From Sphingobium sp. Ant17 (GTDB lineage: Bacteria; Pseudomonadota; Alphaproteobacteria; Sphingomonadales; Sphingomonadaceae), in contig NZ_JEMV01000019.1 in NCBI RefSeq assembly GCF_000588875.1, forward strand, positions 30,253 through 79,723: a DNA stretch of 49,471 nucleotides, written 5' to 3'. The notes beneath the pieces were generated by a model. It was not told the DNA's origin, did no database searches, and saw only the letters and a program-made list of their open reading frames with translations. Within the stretch, counting starts at the first letter, position 1. Every line of letters begins with the position of its first letter. Positions 37,801 through 46,275 of the stretch are shown one piece after another. Made by a program: the position numbers and the translations under genes.

Positions 37801-38090
37801 CCGAGGCCGGGTTGGGCAGTGCCGTAACTGTGGTCGAGCCCGGTCATCTCGCTGAGCACGCCTTCAAGCGGTGCCACCACCAGCCGGTCCACCTCTTCGG
37901 CGGTGGCGCCGGGCAGGGCGACCGTGACCATCGCACCGGGCACCACGATCTGGGGATTTTCCTCGCGCGGGGTCAGCAACACGGCGAGCGCGCCGAGCAG
38001 CAGCGCGGCCAGCAGGAAGACGGTCGTCAGCTTGGAGGTGATGAATGTCCTGGCAAGGCGGCCCGCTAAATTGAGCGGCGCCTCGGTCAT
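34812..38090 (-). CDS. RND efflux transporter permease
   Basis: A 1,092-residue inner-membrane proton antiporter of the AcrB/MdtB superfamily. The N-terminal helix (KLTTVFLLAALLLGALAVLL) is followed by TPREENPQIVVPGAMVTVAL, the usual porter-domain start. Transmembrane regions include LLGGVTINRITLFALILALG, which is followed by LLVDASIVVIENIHRHYHHE, the segment holding the proton-relay acidic residue. The C-terminal half repeats the layout (FSATSIVGIIALSGVVIRNS, then LLIIDFIQDNQKHGMPLAEA). It is the third gene of the TetR-MFP-RND operon and its start overlaps the MFP stop as ATGA. Substrate is unknown; the sequence looks more like a drug or solvent pump than a CzcA metal pump. Confidence 0.93.
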   Translation of the reverse strand: MTEAPLNLAGRLARTFITSKLTTVFLLAALLLGALAVLLTPREENPQIVVPGAMVTVALPGATAEEVDRLVVAPLEGVLSEMTGLDHSYGTAQPGLGTVQVQFKVGQPPEDSLVKLYNRVIANRGRLPADAAIPLIQAVDADDVPIVTVTLASSAYDDFGLKRLADSMAERLRSTPGVSVVSVYGGRNREIDVALDPVRLQSFSISLAEARGALGASDVGLNLSGPARAGRLERLRYSGELGSVAAVRDLVIGVRNGRTIKIGDVATISDGPHVEITRLSRFGFAAGDPRAKLGEGEMPAVTIAIAKKKGENAVTVSEAVANRVARMQASFIPRAVHVVTTRDDGQKADEAVNALMEHLAIALITVSFIMLLFLGWREALIVSVTVPVIFSITLGADLLGGVTINRITLFALILALGLLVDASIVVIENIHRHYHHERSDASQEDVTVLATNEIGGATNLATFAVMLVFAALLLVTGMAGDYFYPIAYNVPIAMLASIIVAYIVTPWAANRWVKRPASTGGILDDGSAEEAGAHAERKPDKLRDAYLWLIRPLQEHSKARRALMIGAVVALLLSIAQGGWQFIRPAGVGGPVPPLGVAMGFLPKDNKNTFNIVITMAEASPVENTARMVHEIDGLLAANPLVVNYQNWIGQAGVPDFNGLMQGTAARTGENVAEIRVNLLDKHQRSESSITFVRELRLKIEAIRTRYPGARVRLVEDPPGPPVRATVLAELHGEDLVGLRRLAKQVEAEFANTYDMVDISNSEPTDVSQWRFVPDREKAALSGVSAADIAEVLGLVYDGQVVGRAHIDPERNPVPIRAYVPRADQPAPARLEGLYVTSRDGRQIPLAELVRRTPSTADKPVQRKDNERVIFIGGELAQSVPVYAVLDLNRRLSRLRTPDGQPLATGNLSLSEKAPDIIDGYQLLWSGEMRMTLDIYRDMLMALGAALTAIYFLLVAYYRSFLTPLIAMSAVPLGVIGIFPGHWLLKTDFSATSIVGIIALSGVVIRNSLLIIDFIQDNQKHGMPLAEAARMAGAVRLRPILLTTLAIVLGSAIMIPDPVFGGLAISLIFGTLVSTVLTVFVVPILYERLMRA

Positions 38091-39187
38091 CGCGTGGCTC
38101 CGCCGGCGAGGCGTGCGCCGTCCCGAACGGTCCGATCGACACGGGCGAGGATGCGTTCACCAGCCGACAGGCCGGAGGTTACGGTGACCCGATCGCCCAG
38201 CCGGTCACCCGGCCGCACCCAGCGGAAGGTGAGACGCTTGTCCTGGCCCACCACGAAAACCCCGGTCAGCCCGCCGCGGCCGGTGATCGCGGCGGCAGGC
38301 ACCGCGACGGTATCTCCGCTGACCCCGTGATTCGTCGCCGATGGGAGCCGGACGCGACCGAACATGCCCGGCATGATTCCGCTATCGGCGGGAAGAACGA
38401 TCTCTACCGTGTAGCGGCGGGTAGCCGGGTCCGCGGAGGGGACGACGCCCCGGACCTTGCCGGTTACGGGGCGATCTTCGCGCCCGTCGAGCAGCACGGG
38501 AGTCGCCGCTCCCGGCACGAACATCCCGAGACTGGCCTGGGGCGCGGCAAAGCGGAACACCAATTGGCCACGGCTCTCCACCGTCACCAGCGGCGATCCT
38601 GGCATCACCATGTCTCCGTCGCGGATTTGCCGGGAAACGACGAAACCGTCGAAAGGGCTGGCAACCGAGGTGTAGGCGAGGTCCACCTGGGCAGCGGTGA
38701 GTGCCGCCTGTGCCTGGGTGACTCCGGCGGCGGCCGCGCTGTCTCGAAGCTGTTCTTTGCGATAGGCATCCATCGCCAAGGCACCGCTTTGGGCGAGCGG
38801 TGCATCGCGCGTGACATCCCCATGCGCATTGCGTTGTTCGGCCAGCGCCGCATCCAGCGCGGCGCTGGCGCGCCGAACAGCGGCCTCGGCCTGCCGCGCG
38901 TCGATGGTCGCCAGGATTTGCCCGCGCCTGACGGGCTGGCCGTCATAAAGGTCGGGTGCCCGGATAGTGCCCGAGGCGCGGGCCACGAGTTGCACGCGAT
39001 CATCGGATTCGACCGTGCCGCTCGCGGCAGTTCCGTCCATGGATGTCGTCAGGGATGCAGTCGTCACGGGCAGGTTGACGGCGGGAGGTTCCGCCGATTG
39101 CGATGTCTGGTCCCCACCGCCGCAGCTTGCGAGAAGGATAGGAAACGACAGGGCGATCGCCTTCGCCACACGGTGCTTGCGCTCCAT
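38087..39187 (-). CDS. RND periplasmic adaptor (MFP) lipoprotein
   Basis: A 366-residue membrane fusion protein. The lipoprotein signal ends FPILLASC, and GGGDQTSQ follows. The lipoyl-like half VQLVARASGTIRAPDLYDGQ is followed by a helical hairpin, then the second half LAYTSVASPFDGFVVSRQIR and beta-barrel domains. ATG 39187 is preferred over a TTG at 39196; it lies one base after the stop of the regulator gene. It works with the RND pump downstream and an outer-membrane factor, probably the divergent one at 39870. Confidence 0.9.
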   Translation of the reverse strand: MERKHRVAKAIALSFPILLASCGGGDQTSQSAEPPAVNLPVTTASLTTSMDGTAASGTVESDDRVQLVARASGTIRAPDLYDGQPVRRGQILATIDARQAEAAVRRASAALDAALAEQRNAHGDVTRDAPLAQSGALAMDAYRKEQLRDSAAAAGVTQAQAALTAAQVDLAYTSVASPFDGFVVSRQIRDGDMVMPGSPLVTVESRGQLVFRFAAPQASLGMFVPGAATPVLLDGREDRPVTGKVRGVVPSADPATRRYTVEIVLPADSGIMPGMFGRVRLPSATNHGVSGDTVAVPAAAITGRGGLTGVFVVGQDKRLTFRWVRPGDRLGDRVTVTSGLSAGERILARVDRTVRDGARLAGGATR

Positions 39188-39188
39188 G

Positions 39189-39764
39189 TCAGCCAACCAC
39201 CGAAGCGGACTGGATCAGGGCGAGAAGTTGAGAGGCCACCTGATCCACGGATTCGGACCTCTCGCTGTCTCCGGTCAGGCCGGGGGCGAGGGGCAGGATC
39301 AGGACCTGTCCAAGCGCGAAGCCAACCAGCGACAACGCGACCTCCTTGGCAGATATGTCCGTTCTGCCTTGCTCCACTGCAGCGACGATCGATTGGAATG
39401 GTTGCCGAAGTACCGTGCGTGAAAGGGTGGCGATGCGGGCTTCGTCTCCATCCAGCAGTTCTCGATACAGCAGGCGGGCGAATATCCGGTCGGTCATCAG
39501 CCTCCGGACGAACCATCGCACAAAAGCCTCGAGCTGGTTCGACGGGTGCTGGGCCAGCCACGCATCCAGATCGCGGGCGCAAGCCTCGAACACCGAGGCG
39601 AGGGTGGCCTCGATCAGGTCGGCCTTGTCCCGGAAGTGATAATAGAGGTTCGCCTGGGTCACCCCGACCAGTCTGGCGATATTGCGCATCGACACGGCTT
39701 CGTAGCCGCGCTCGGCGAAAAGCCGGGCGGCGGTTTCGAGTAATTGGGACCGCATGTCGGACAT
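39189..39764 (-). CDS. TetR-family regulator of the RND operon
   Basis: A 191-residue repressor. The N-terminal HTH is LLETAARLFAERGYEAVSMR followed by NIARLVGVTQANLYYHFRDK, typical of TetR. The rest is the ligand-binding and dimer domain (DUF1956-like region with RLLYRELLDGDEARIATLSR). The start ATG 39764 is chosen because the HTH then begins close to the N-terminus; an upstream open frame to 40145 covers the divergent gene and is not used. It is the first gene of the operon and faces an imperfect palindrome in the divergent promoter. Confidence 0.88.
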   Translation of the reverse strand: MSDMRSQLLETAARLFAERGYEAVSMRNIARLVGVTQANLYYHFRDKADLIEATLASVFEACARDLDAWLAQHPSNQLEAFVRWFVRRLMTDRIFARLLYRELLDGDEARIATLSRTVLRQPFQSIVAAVEQGRTDISAKEVALSLVGFALGQVLILPLAPGLTGDSERSESVDQVASQLLALIQSASVVG

Positions 39765-39772
39765 GGAATGCT

Positions 39773-39808
39773 CACTTGTTGAACGACCGTTAAGTCGGTT
39801 AGTAAGTG
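39773..39808. promoter_or_regulatory. Imperfect palindrome, probable TetR operator
   Basis: CACTTGTTGAACGAC (39773-39787) and GTCGGTTAGTAAGTG (39794-39808) are inverted arms matching at 11 of 15 positions around a 6-nt centre. The site begins eight bases upstream of the regulator start and lies 61 bases before the divergent outer-membrane-factor gene. Position and size suit a TetR dimer site controlling both directions. Confidence 0.65.
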
Positions 39809-39869
39809 ATTCGTCCGTGGCTGTCCAGCAAGCTTGCGTCGCTACGGCCCTGAACCGGAGATACTGTCG

Positions 39870-41275
39870 ATGCGTGCGCTTGTCTTTGTCCCTCCGCTCC
39901 TGCTGTTGCCCACACTCGGCGGATGTATGATGGGGCCGAATTACAAAGGTGCACCGCCACCCCCCGCCTCGATGGGCAATTCCTTCTTGCGGACGGATCA
40001 GGTTTCGATGCCCGCCACGCCGCAACTGACGCCATGGTGGCGGGAATTGAACGATCCGCTGCTCGATCAACTGATCGGGCGGGCGCTGTCCTCCAACCCG
40101 GCGATCGATATCGCCGAAGCGCGTGTCCGGCAGGCGCGGGCCCATCTGCGAAGCTCGCGCGCGGCATTGGCGCCGGGTGTCGGCACCGGGGCAGGGGCCG
40201 GGAATATCCAGGCATCGAGATTGGTGACGGGTGGAGAGGCCAAGTCCTCGTCGCTCTTCCTCGCAGGCTTCGACGCCCTTTGGGAAATCGATCTATTCGG
40301 TGGAGCGCGGCGGAATATCGAGGCCACGCGCGCGCAATTCGAGGCCGCGCAGGCCGATGCGGAGAATACCCGCCTCAGCCTGACTGCGGAGATCGCGCGC
40401 CAATATCTTGCCCTGCGCGCCAGCCGACAACGTCTGGACCTCGCGCGCCGTCTGCTTGCCAACCAGCAGAAGATCGCGAACCTCACGGCGCAGCTTGAAG
40501 GCGCGGGCAAGCTGTCGCGCATCGAGCGCGATCAGGCCGATCGCACCGTGGAAGTCCGGCGGCAAGCCATCGCGGCTCTGGAAGCGGACCGGAACGATCG
40601 CAAGGACGCGATAGCCGTGCTGCTGGGAGAAGCCCCTGGCGCGCTCGATGCCATGCTCGATGGCACGGGCCCGGTTCCGCTTCCCCCCGCCGCCGTCCCG
40701 GTCGGCGATCCCACCGCCATGCTCGCCCGCAGGCCCGATATCCGGGCGGCCGAGCAGCACCTGCATGCCGCCAATGCCGGGATTGGCGTGGCGGAAGCCG
40801 CGCGGATGCCCAAGGTCAGCCTGGCAGGCGTGGTCGGTCTTGGCAGCGCATGAAGGGCGATATTGCGAGTGCCGACAATCTCTGGTCGCTCGCCGGTCCG
40901 ACGATCCAATGGAACCTTGCCGATTTTGGACGCGGGCGGGCGGGCGTGTTGCAGGCCGTCGCCGGTCGCGATGAGGCGGCGGCAGCGTATCGCGCCGCCG
41001 TGCTCGTGGCCCTTCAGGATGCGGAAAGTTCACTCAACAGATTCGGCGAGGCGCGCAAGGCATTCGCGATGCAGACGCGCAACTCTCTGCTGGCGGACCA
41101 CAGCGCTGGCCTCGCCCAGCAATCCTGGCGTGCAGGGCGGTCGTCCGCGCTTGCCGCGCTTGCCGCCGAAAACGATCAGTTGGCGGCTGCGGATCTACAG
41201 ATTCAGGCCCGGATGGCCCTGACGACACAGTTCGTCGCGCTGCAAAAAGCACTAGCGATGGGGGTGAGTGGATAA
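39870..41275 (+). pseudogene. NodT-family outer-membrane factor, frameshifted
   Basis: An outer-membrane efflux lipoprotein in two frames. The first (39870-40853) has a lipoprotein signal ending PTLGGC, then MMGPNYKGAPPPP, TPWWRELNDPLLDQLIGRAL, DLFGGARRNIEATRAQFEAA and MLARRPDIRAAEQHLHAANA, stopping at GVVGLGSA. The second frame continues at once as KGDIASADNLWSLAGPTIQW through the second OEP repeat to TAA 41273-41275. One base is missing near 40850; joined, it has about 468 residues, normal for NodT. The ATGA at 40850 mimics a start but is inside the family's continuous sequence. It is divergent from the TetR-MFP-RND operon and would complete that pump. Confidence 0.8.
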
Positions 41276-41299
41276 ACCAACTGAGCCAAGAGACGACAG

Positions 41300-41690
41300 G
41301 CGAGCTTGCAGCTTTGTCGATTGGATGTGTTGTCGATGAAGCTTTCGATGTCCTCGATTAGCGCCCTCCTGGAGCTATCGGCCCCTCGTTTTGATCCTCT
41401 TTTCGGTCAGCAGGGCGAAGAAGCGCTCGACCTGAGTGGGCCAGCACGATGATGTGGGGCTATAGGCAGACTTGCCGGCGATCTCGCGCTCGATGTCATA
41501 GAGCTGCCCGATACGCTCGAGCGCCTCGTGTGCGATCTCGGATTTTTGGGACGTCCAGATGTCGTGGAAATCGCGTCGCCAATGGGCAAAGCAGGCTGCT
41601 TCCCGGAAACGCGGGCTCCCATCCGCGCCAGGTTCGTAGAGCTTCGCATAGATTCCATGAGGAGGTCAAACAGCGAGCGGCGCTCTGCCA
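41300..41690 (-). pseudogene. IS66 and IS630 transposase fragments
   Basis: Read on the minus strand, frames in this segment give REAACFAHWRRDFHDIWTSQ and KSEIAHEALERIGQLYDIER, which match the middle of IS66 TnpC. These join at about 41440 to VERFFALLTEKRIK and then ALIEDIESFIDNTSN, the C-terminal pattern of IS630 transposases. Frames change several times. It is a mosaic of two dead insertion sequences. Confidence 0.5.
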
Positions 41691-41727
41691 GACTGGTCTC
41701 GCTAAAAAACTCACTCTGGAGATCGAC

Positions 41728-41905
41728 ATGCCGGTTGCAGCTCATCGTTCCCAAGCGCCGTCCGCTGTTCGCACCGAGCTTACCGCGATTTTTATCTCGC
41801 TGGAACTCTCGCAATCGAAATGGTTGGTCACGTCCCTGGCGCCGGGGAACGGCGAGAAGATGTCGAAATTTGTCGTAGCCACAAAGGATGTTGCCGGTCA
41901 CGTCA
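41728..41905 (+). pseudogene. IS110-family transposase N-terminal fragment
   Basis: The frame encodes AVRTELTAIFISLELSQSKW followed by LVTSLAPGNGEKMSKFVVAT and KDVAGHV, the start of an IS110 transposase. After about 41905 similarity ends. It resembles, but is not identical to, the N-terminus in the remnant at 28440-28596 on the other strand. Confidence 0.6.
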
Positions 41906-42481
41906 TCGACAATCGTCGCGCTCGCCCGCAAGTTGCTCGTGGCTCTATGGAAATATGTCAGCGCTGGCGTGATCATCGAGGGCGCCGAATTGACCACCGC
42001 GTAGCGCTCCGTACGCCCTTTTTGGAATTCTCCCACGGCTTCGAGCCCTGGGTGGATGCTCGGATGACGAACCGCGTAATTACAGGGCCTGAAAAGCCGC
42101 TCGCTGAGATTGGTCTCGTCGATGAACCCAAGTCCGCCGAATGCGGAATGCTGGCGATGCTGCCTCGAGCAGCGACCGTATATAAGTTGGATCAGGCTCG
42201 GTATCGAGTCGCGTCATGCAACGGGTTCTCTCCTTGGATCCAGCCAATGATCAGGATTTACGAAATGCCGCCATAATGCTATCCCGGATAACTCCTCCCC
42301 ATATAAGTAATTACCTCGTCGAGGATTTCGGCGGTCAGCGCATCATGCGCCGCCTGATGTCTGCGACCCGAAGGAAGTTCTGCTACTGTCCGTGCCATGC
42401 CAATGCCTCCCGATGCCTAGCACCGGCTACTATCATAGCAAATACCATAGCAAAGATTATCTTAAGTGAACAGTATTGACC
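41906..42481. other. Unassigned region before the ISAs1 element
   Basis: No complete gene is visible. An open frame runs on to 42276 on the plus strand, and another covers 41407-42036 on the minus strand, but neither has recognisable content. From about 42280 the sequence becomes AT-richer and non-coding. Confidence 0.35.
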
Positions 42482-43514
42482 CTAACCGGACCAGGGCAAT
42501 CGGGTGAAGAAGTTCGTGACAAAGCGCTGATGTGCTGAATCAGTGGGGCTCCTTTCTACAGGAGGAGCGGCAGGGAGGATGGCGAGCGGACGGGTGGATG
42601 AAGGGGCTTTCGCGGAAGCGGGTCTATTTCTGGGGTATTTTGAGGATCTTCCCGACGCGCGACAGCCGGGCAAAGTGCGTTATCCGCTAACCGAGGTTCT
42701 TCTGCTGTGCCTGCTGGCGGTGTTGTCGGGGGCGGAGACGATCACGGACATCGCCAATTTTGGAGCTCGCAAGCTGGCGTTCCTACGCCGGTTTCGGTCG
42801 TTTGCGGGTGGCACGCCGTCCCATGATCATCTCGGCGACATACTGGCGACCCTCGATGCCGATGCGTTTCAGCACTGTTTTGTCGCCTGGGTATCGTCAC
42901 TGACCGGCATGGCATCAGAGGTGATTGCCATCGACGGCAAGACGGTGCGGCGATCCAAGGGTGCGAAGGCAGCGATCCACATGGTATCGGCCTTTGCCGC
43001 GCGCCAACGATTGGTGCTGGGTCAGGTCAAGGTCGCCGACAAGGCTAACGAGATTGTCGCCATCCCCCGGCTTTTGGAGATGCTGGAGATCGAGGGTGCG
43101 ATCATCACCATTGATGCGATGGGCTGCCAGCGCGCCATCACGCGGCAGATCATCGATCAGAAGGCCGACTATGTCCTCGCGCTCAAAGGCAATCAAAGCG
43201 CGCTTCACGACGACGTCAGGCTGTTCGCCGCCGAGCAGAAAACCAGGAATTTTGCCGACACCAAAATAAGCCGCCATGAGACGGTCGATGGCGATCACGG
43301 CCGGATCGAGACCCGGGTCGCCACGGTCATCCACGACATCATCTGGCTACAAGAGCGCCACAAATGGCCCGGATTGAAGACCATCGTCATTATCGAAAGC
43401 ATCCGTGAAACCGGCAGCAAGATAGAGCGCGAAACCCGCTTCTATATCAGTTCCCTGAACCTGCCGGCCGACAAACTCGGGCCGATCGTCCGCAGCCATT
43501 GGGCCGTCGAAAAC

Positions 43515-44970
43515 GTAACTGCTCACGAGGGTGGCAAAAAAGGCTTGCGCTGAGCGGATTGGACTGATTCACCCTGCGGATGGCGCCACCCCCGCTTCAT
43601 GTCCTGAGTGACGCAGAGAAGAACGAACTGCTGCTTGCGCAGCACGAGATGATTGAGCGGATGGCGGCGCGGATTTCCGAGCTTGAGGCGTTGGTGGGCA
43701 AGCCGCGCAAGACGTCATCCAATTCGCATATTCCGCCCTCGAAGGACGATTTTGGCAAGGGCGGCGGCAAGCGGGGCAAGGCCAGGGCCGGCAAGCGGCC
43801 TTCGCGCGCTGGCAAGCATCGCCCACTGGCGGAAGCGCCGGACAAGACCGAGCGGGTGATGGCGGCAACGTGTTGCCATTGCGGGACTGACATCGCGGGC
43901 CAGACCCAGCGATGCCGCCATCGCTATGATCATATCGACCTACCGCCGATCCGGCCGATTGTGACACGCATCGAGTTGTTTGGCGGCCGCTGCCGGGGAT
44001 GTGGGTTGCGCTATCGTGCCCCGGCGCCAGCGGGCATGGAGCCGGGTACGCCGTTCGGCCCCGGTATCCGCTCGCTGCTGGCCTATTTGCATCACAGCCA
44101 TCATGTCGGCTTCGAGCGCCTTGCCCGGATCGCCCGCGAGTTGTTCGGTCTGGTCATATCCGAAGGTGCGATCGCCAACATCTTCCGGCGCATGGAGGCC
44201 GGTATGTCGGCGGCAACCAGGGCGATCCGCGACAAGCTGCTGACGGCGCGGATCATCGCCTCGGACGAGACGACCACGCGCACCAACGGCGTCATCCATT
44301 GGCAATGGGTGTTCCTCTCGAAGGACGCGGTCCTGCACAGGATCGCCCCGCGCCGGGCGCGCAGCGTCGCCGAAGAGGTGCTGGGCGGTCACCAGCCTGA
44401 TGTCTGGATCTCCGACCGTTACGCTGGCCAGCAGGAGCTGGGCCGCGAACACCAGGTCTGCCTCGCTCATGTGCTGCGCGACGTTCAATACGCCATCGAC
44501 TGTGGCGACACGATCTTCGCTCCGAAAATCCGCGATCACCTCAGATGGGCGATCCGGGTCGGCAAGCGACGAAGCAGCCTCAAGGACACGACGCTGGCCG
44601 CCTATGCCGCCAAGGCCGACGACCAGTTGACCCGGTTGATGCGCGCACCCGTCGCGCATCCCGCCGGCCAGCTCCTGCTCCGACAGATCAAGGCCTGGCG
44701 CGCCAAGTTCTTCGTCTTCCTCACCAACCGCGACGTGCCCGCGACCAACAATATCTCCGAACGCGAGATCCGCCCATCGGTCGTGTTCCGCAAGGTCACC
44801 AACGGCTTCCGATCGGACTGGGGAGCACAGGTCCATGCCGGATATCGCTCCGTCACCGGCACCGCGCGCCTCTCTGGGCAATCCGCACTCGCCGCCATCC
44901 GTGACCTCGTCGATGGAAACTTCGCTGTCGCCTGATCACCCTGCCGCAGGACAACCCCGTGAGCAGTTAC
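43515..44970 (+). mobile_element. IS66-family insertion sequence, single-ORF type
   Basis: The ends GTAACTGCTCACG (43515-43527) and CGTGAGCAGTTAC (44958-44970) are perfect 13-bp inverted repeats. The 8-bp target duplication TCGAAAAC lies at 43507-43514 and 44971-44978; eight bases is the usual IS66 duplication. The 1,456-bp element carries only a tnpC-like gene, without tnpA or tnpB, as in the ISBst12 subgroup. It looks complete and probably inserted recently. Confidence 0.92.
43580..44935 (+). CDS. IS66-family transposase
   Basis: A 451-residue transposase. A leucine-rich N-terminal helix (LLLAQHEMIERMAARISELE) is followed by GKPRKTSSNSHIPPSKDDFG. A zinc-finger-like region has CCHCGTDIAGQTQRCRHR and GGRCRGCGLRYR. 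The DDE domain follows with IASDETTTRTNGVIHWQWVF, WISDRYAGQQELGREHQVCL and, at the end, TNRDVPATNNISEREIRPSV, which holds the catalytic Glu. All parts are intact, so it may be active. The start is ATG 43580, 53 bases inside the left inverted repeat. Confidence 0.93.
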   Translation: MAPPPLHVLSDAEKNELLLAQHEMIERMAARISELEALVGKPRKTSSNSHIPPSKDDFGKGGGKRGKARAGKRPSRAGKHRPLAEAPDKTERVMAATCCHCGTDIAGQTQRCRHRYDHIDLPPIRPIVTRIELFGGRCRGCGLRYRAPAPAGMEPGTPFGPGIRSLLAYLHHSHHVGFERLARIARELFGLVISEGAIANIFRRMEAGMSAATRAIRDKLLTARIIASDETTTRTNGVIHWQWVFLSKDAVLHRIAPRRARSVAEEVLGGHQPDVWISDRYAGQQELGREHQVCLAHVLRDVQYAIDCGDTIFAPKIRDHLRWAIRVGKRRSSLKDTTLAAYAAKADDQLTRLMRAPVAHPAGQLLLRQIKAWRAKFFVFLTNRDVPATNNISEREIRPSVVFRKVTNGFRSDWGAQVHAGYRSVTGTARLSGQSALAAIRDLVDGNFAVA

Positions 44971-45213
44971 TCGAAAACAGCCTGCACTGGGTTTTGGATA
45001 TGGTGTTCCGTGATGACGAATGCCGCGTCAGAACCGACAACGCTCCCGCCAATTTCACCACCATCAAGCACATCGCGACCAATCTCCTGCGACTGCCCAA
45101 CACCAGCGATTCGCTTCGATCGCGACGCAAAATCGTCGCATGGGACGATGACTTCCTCGCAGGTCTCATCGCCGCTTGATGCCTTCACCCGATTCCCCTG
45201 CTAACCGGACTAA

Positions 45214-46176
45214 CTAATCTTGCTCGATGCTCCAACCGGCAAGCAGCGCGCGCAAGGCGGCGACGAACGCCAGCGGCTGATCGAGCATCAGATGATGCCG
45301 TGCTTCGGGTACAGCGATAATCGGAATGTTGATGCCGCCGAGTTCGCGGACGTAATCACTGGAATCACTAGTAAAAAGCAGGCTTTGCTCGCCGTGTACT
45401 ATTGCCTTGCGGCCTGGCGCCTCGACCAGCGTTTGGCCCATTTCAAGCCATTCGCTCGGCACATTATCTCGCTTGAACACCGACGGCGAAAACTTCCAGG
45501 TCCACGCTTCGCCTTCGCGTCGAAGTGAGTGGTAGGCCATGTAATCCATCAGGAACGCCTGACCAACGGGCTGTGGCGGAGATAGAACATACCGCTCGCG
45601 GGCACTTGCGTAATCGGGGTAACGCTTATGCGGGCGATCGGGGTCGCCCGATCCCGGGCCGGTGCGGCCGCCCCCCCAAACGGCGTCAAAGCTGGACGGA
45701 CGCAGCACCATCAGATCGCAGATCACCGTGCCGGCAAAGGCATCCGGCGCCAGGGTGATCGCCTTGAGCGCGACTGCCGCGCCAAAGCTGTGTGCGACGA
45801 TGATCGGCTTGTGCTCATGGCGAAAAAGTCCAAGGGCCTCCGCGACCCCGATCATCTCCCGTCCTCGCGCGACCATGTCACAATTCTCGCGAACGTCGCT
45901 GTCCCCCATTCCTGAATGGTCGTAGGCGATCACATGGTAATTTTCAGCGAGGTAAGGCGCGACGAACGCCAGGCACCGTGCATGAGAGAGAAAGCCATGG
46001 GTCATCAATAAAGGAGGCGCGGAACGATCTCCCCAGCGGAAGTAATGCATTCTCACACCAGAAACCTCGACGAAGCCCTCCTCCCGCGGCACGGATAGCG
46101 CGCCGACAAACCAATCGGGCAGGCATGCAGGATCTGGCGCCCACGTCTGTACGATATCGGACGGGATTTCACGCAT
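45214..46176 (-). CDS. Alpha/beta hydrolase
   Basis: A 320-residue alpha/beta-hydrolase-fold enzyme. The oxyanion region is LLMTHGFLSHARCLAFVAPY, and the nucleophile elbow is VAHSFGAAV, with Ser as nucleophile. The cap domain follows the elbow (YHSLRREGEAWTWKFSP), and the catalytic His is probably in PEARHHLMLDQP. There is no signal peptide, so it should be cytoplasmic. The substrate cannot be told; it could be an esterase, epoxide hydrolase or C-C bond hydrolase. The ISAs1 target duplication lies three bases past its stop, so the last residues are intact but the downstream context has been changed. Confidence 0.85.
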   Translation of the reverse strand: MREIPSDIVQTWAPDPACLPDWFVGALSVPREEGFVEVSGVRMHYFRWGDRSAPPLLMTHGFLSHARCLAFVAPYLAENYHVIAYDHSGMGDSDVRENCDMVARGREMIGVAEALGLFRHEHKPIIVAHSFGAAVALKAITLAPDAFAGTVICDLMVLRPSSFDAVWGGGRTGPGSGDPDRPHKRYPDYASARERYVLSPPQPVGQAFLMDYMAYHSLRREGEAWTWKFSPSVFKRDNVPSEWLEMGQTLVEAPGRKAIVHGEQSLLFTSDSSDYVRELGGINIPIIAVPEARHHLMLDQPLAFVAALRALLAGWSIEQD

Positions 46177-46275
46177 GGTGCTCGGTGCCCTTCTCAGACT
46201 GGATCAATTATGTGGCCTTGGTCCGGCGTGACGCGATTGGGACCGAAGTGTCCAGGCTGCGACGTATTCATCCGA

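Larger units (their letters stand above)
42579..45179 (+). pseudogene. ISAs1-family transposase, split by an IS66 insertion
   Basis: A DDE transposase in two parts. The first (42579-43514) holds FLGYFEDLPDARQPGKVRYP, VIAIDGKTVRRSKGAK, AIITIDAMGCQRAI and ADYVLALKGNQ, and ends SHWAVEN. The second (44979-45179) continues in the same frame as SLHWVLDMVFRDDECRVRTD to the stop. Removing the nested element plus one copy of its 8-bp duplication restores a 378-residue protein of normal length. ATG 42579, with GGGAGG just before it, is preferred over a start at 42543. Confidence 0.9.
42492..45200 (+). mobile_element. ISAs1-family insertion sequence (interrupted)
   Basis: The left end CAGGGCAATCGGGTGAAG (42492-42509) and right end CTTCACCCGATTCCCCTG (45183-45200) are 18-bp inverted repeats with one mismatch. 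A perfect 10-bp target duplication CTAACCGGAC flanks it (42482-42491 and 45201-45210). Without the nested element the IS is 1,245 bp, a usual size for ISAs1. It lies three bases past the 3' end of the hydrolase gene. Confidence 0.9.

Noticed and set aside
36423..38069. Long plus-strand frame opposite the RND permease
   Set aside because: Composition and lack of motifs show it is a shadow of the permease gene.
40850..41275. Separate gene starting at the ATGA after the outer-membrane factor
   Set aside because: The product is the exact C-terminal continuation of the NodT family protein, so a frameshift explains it better.
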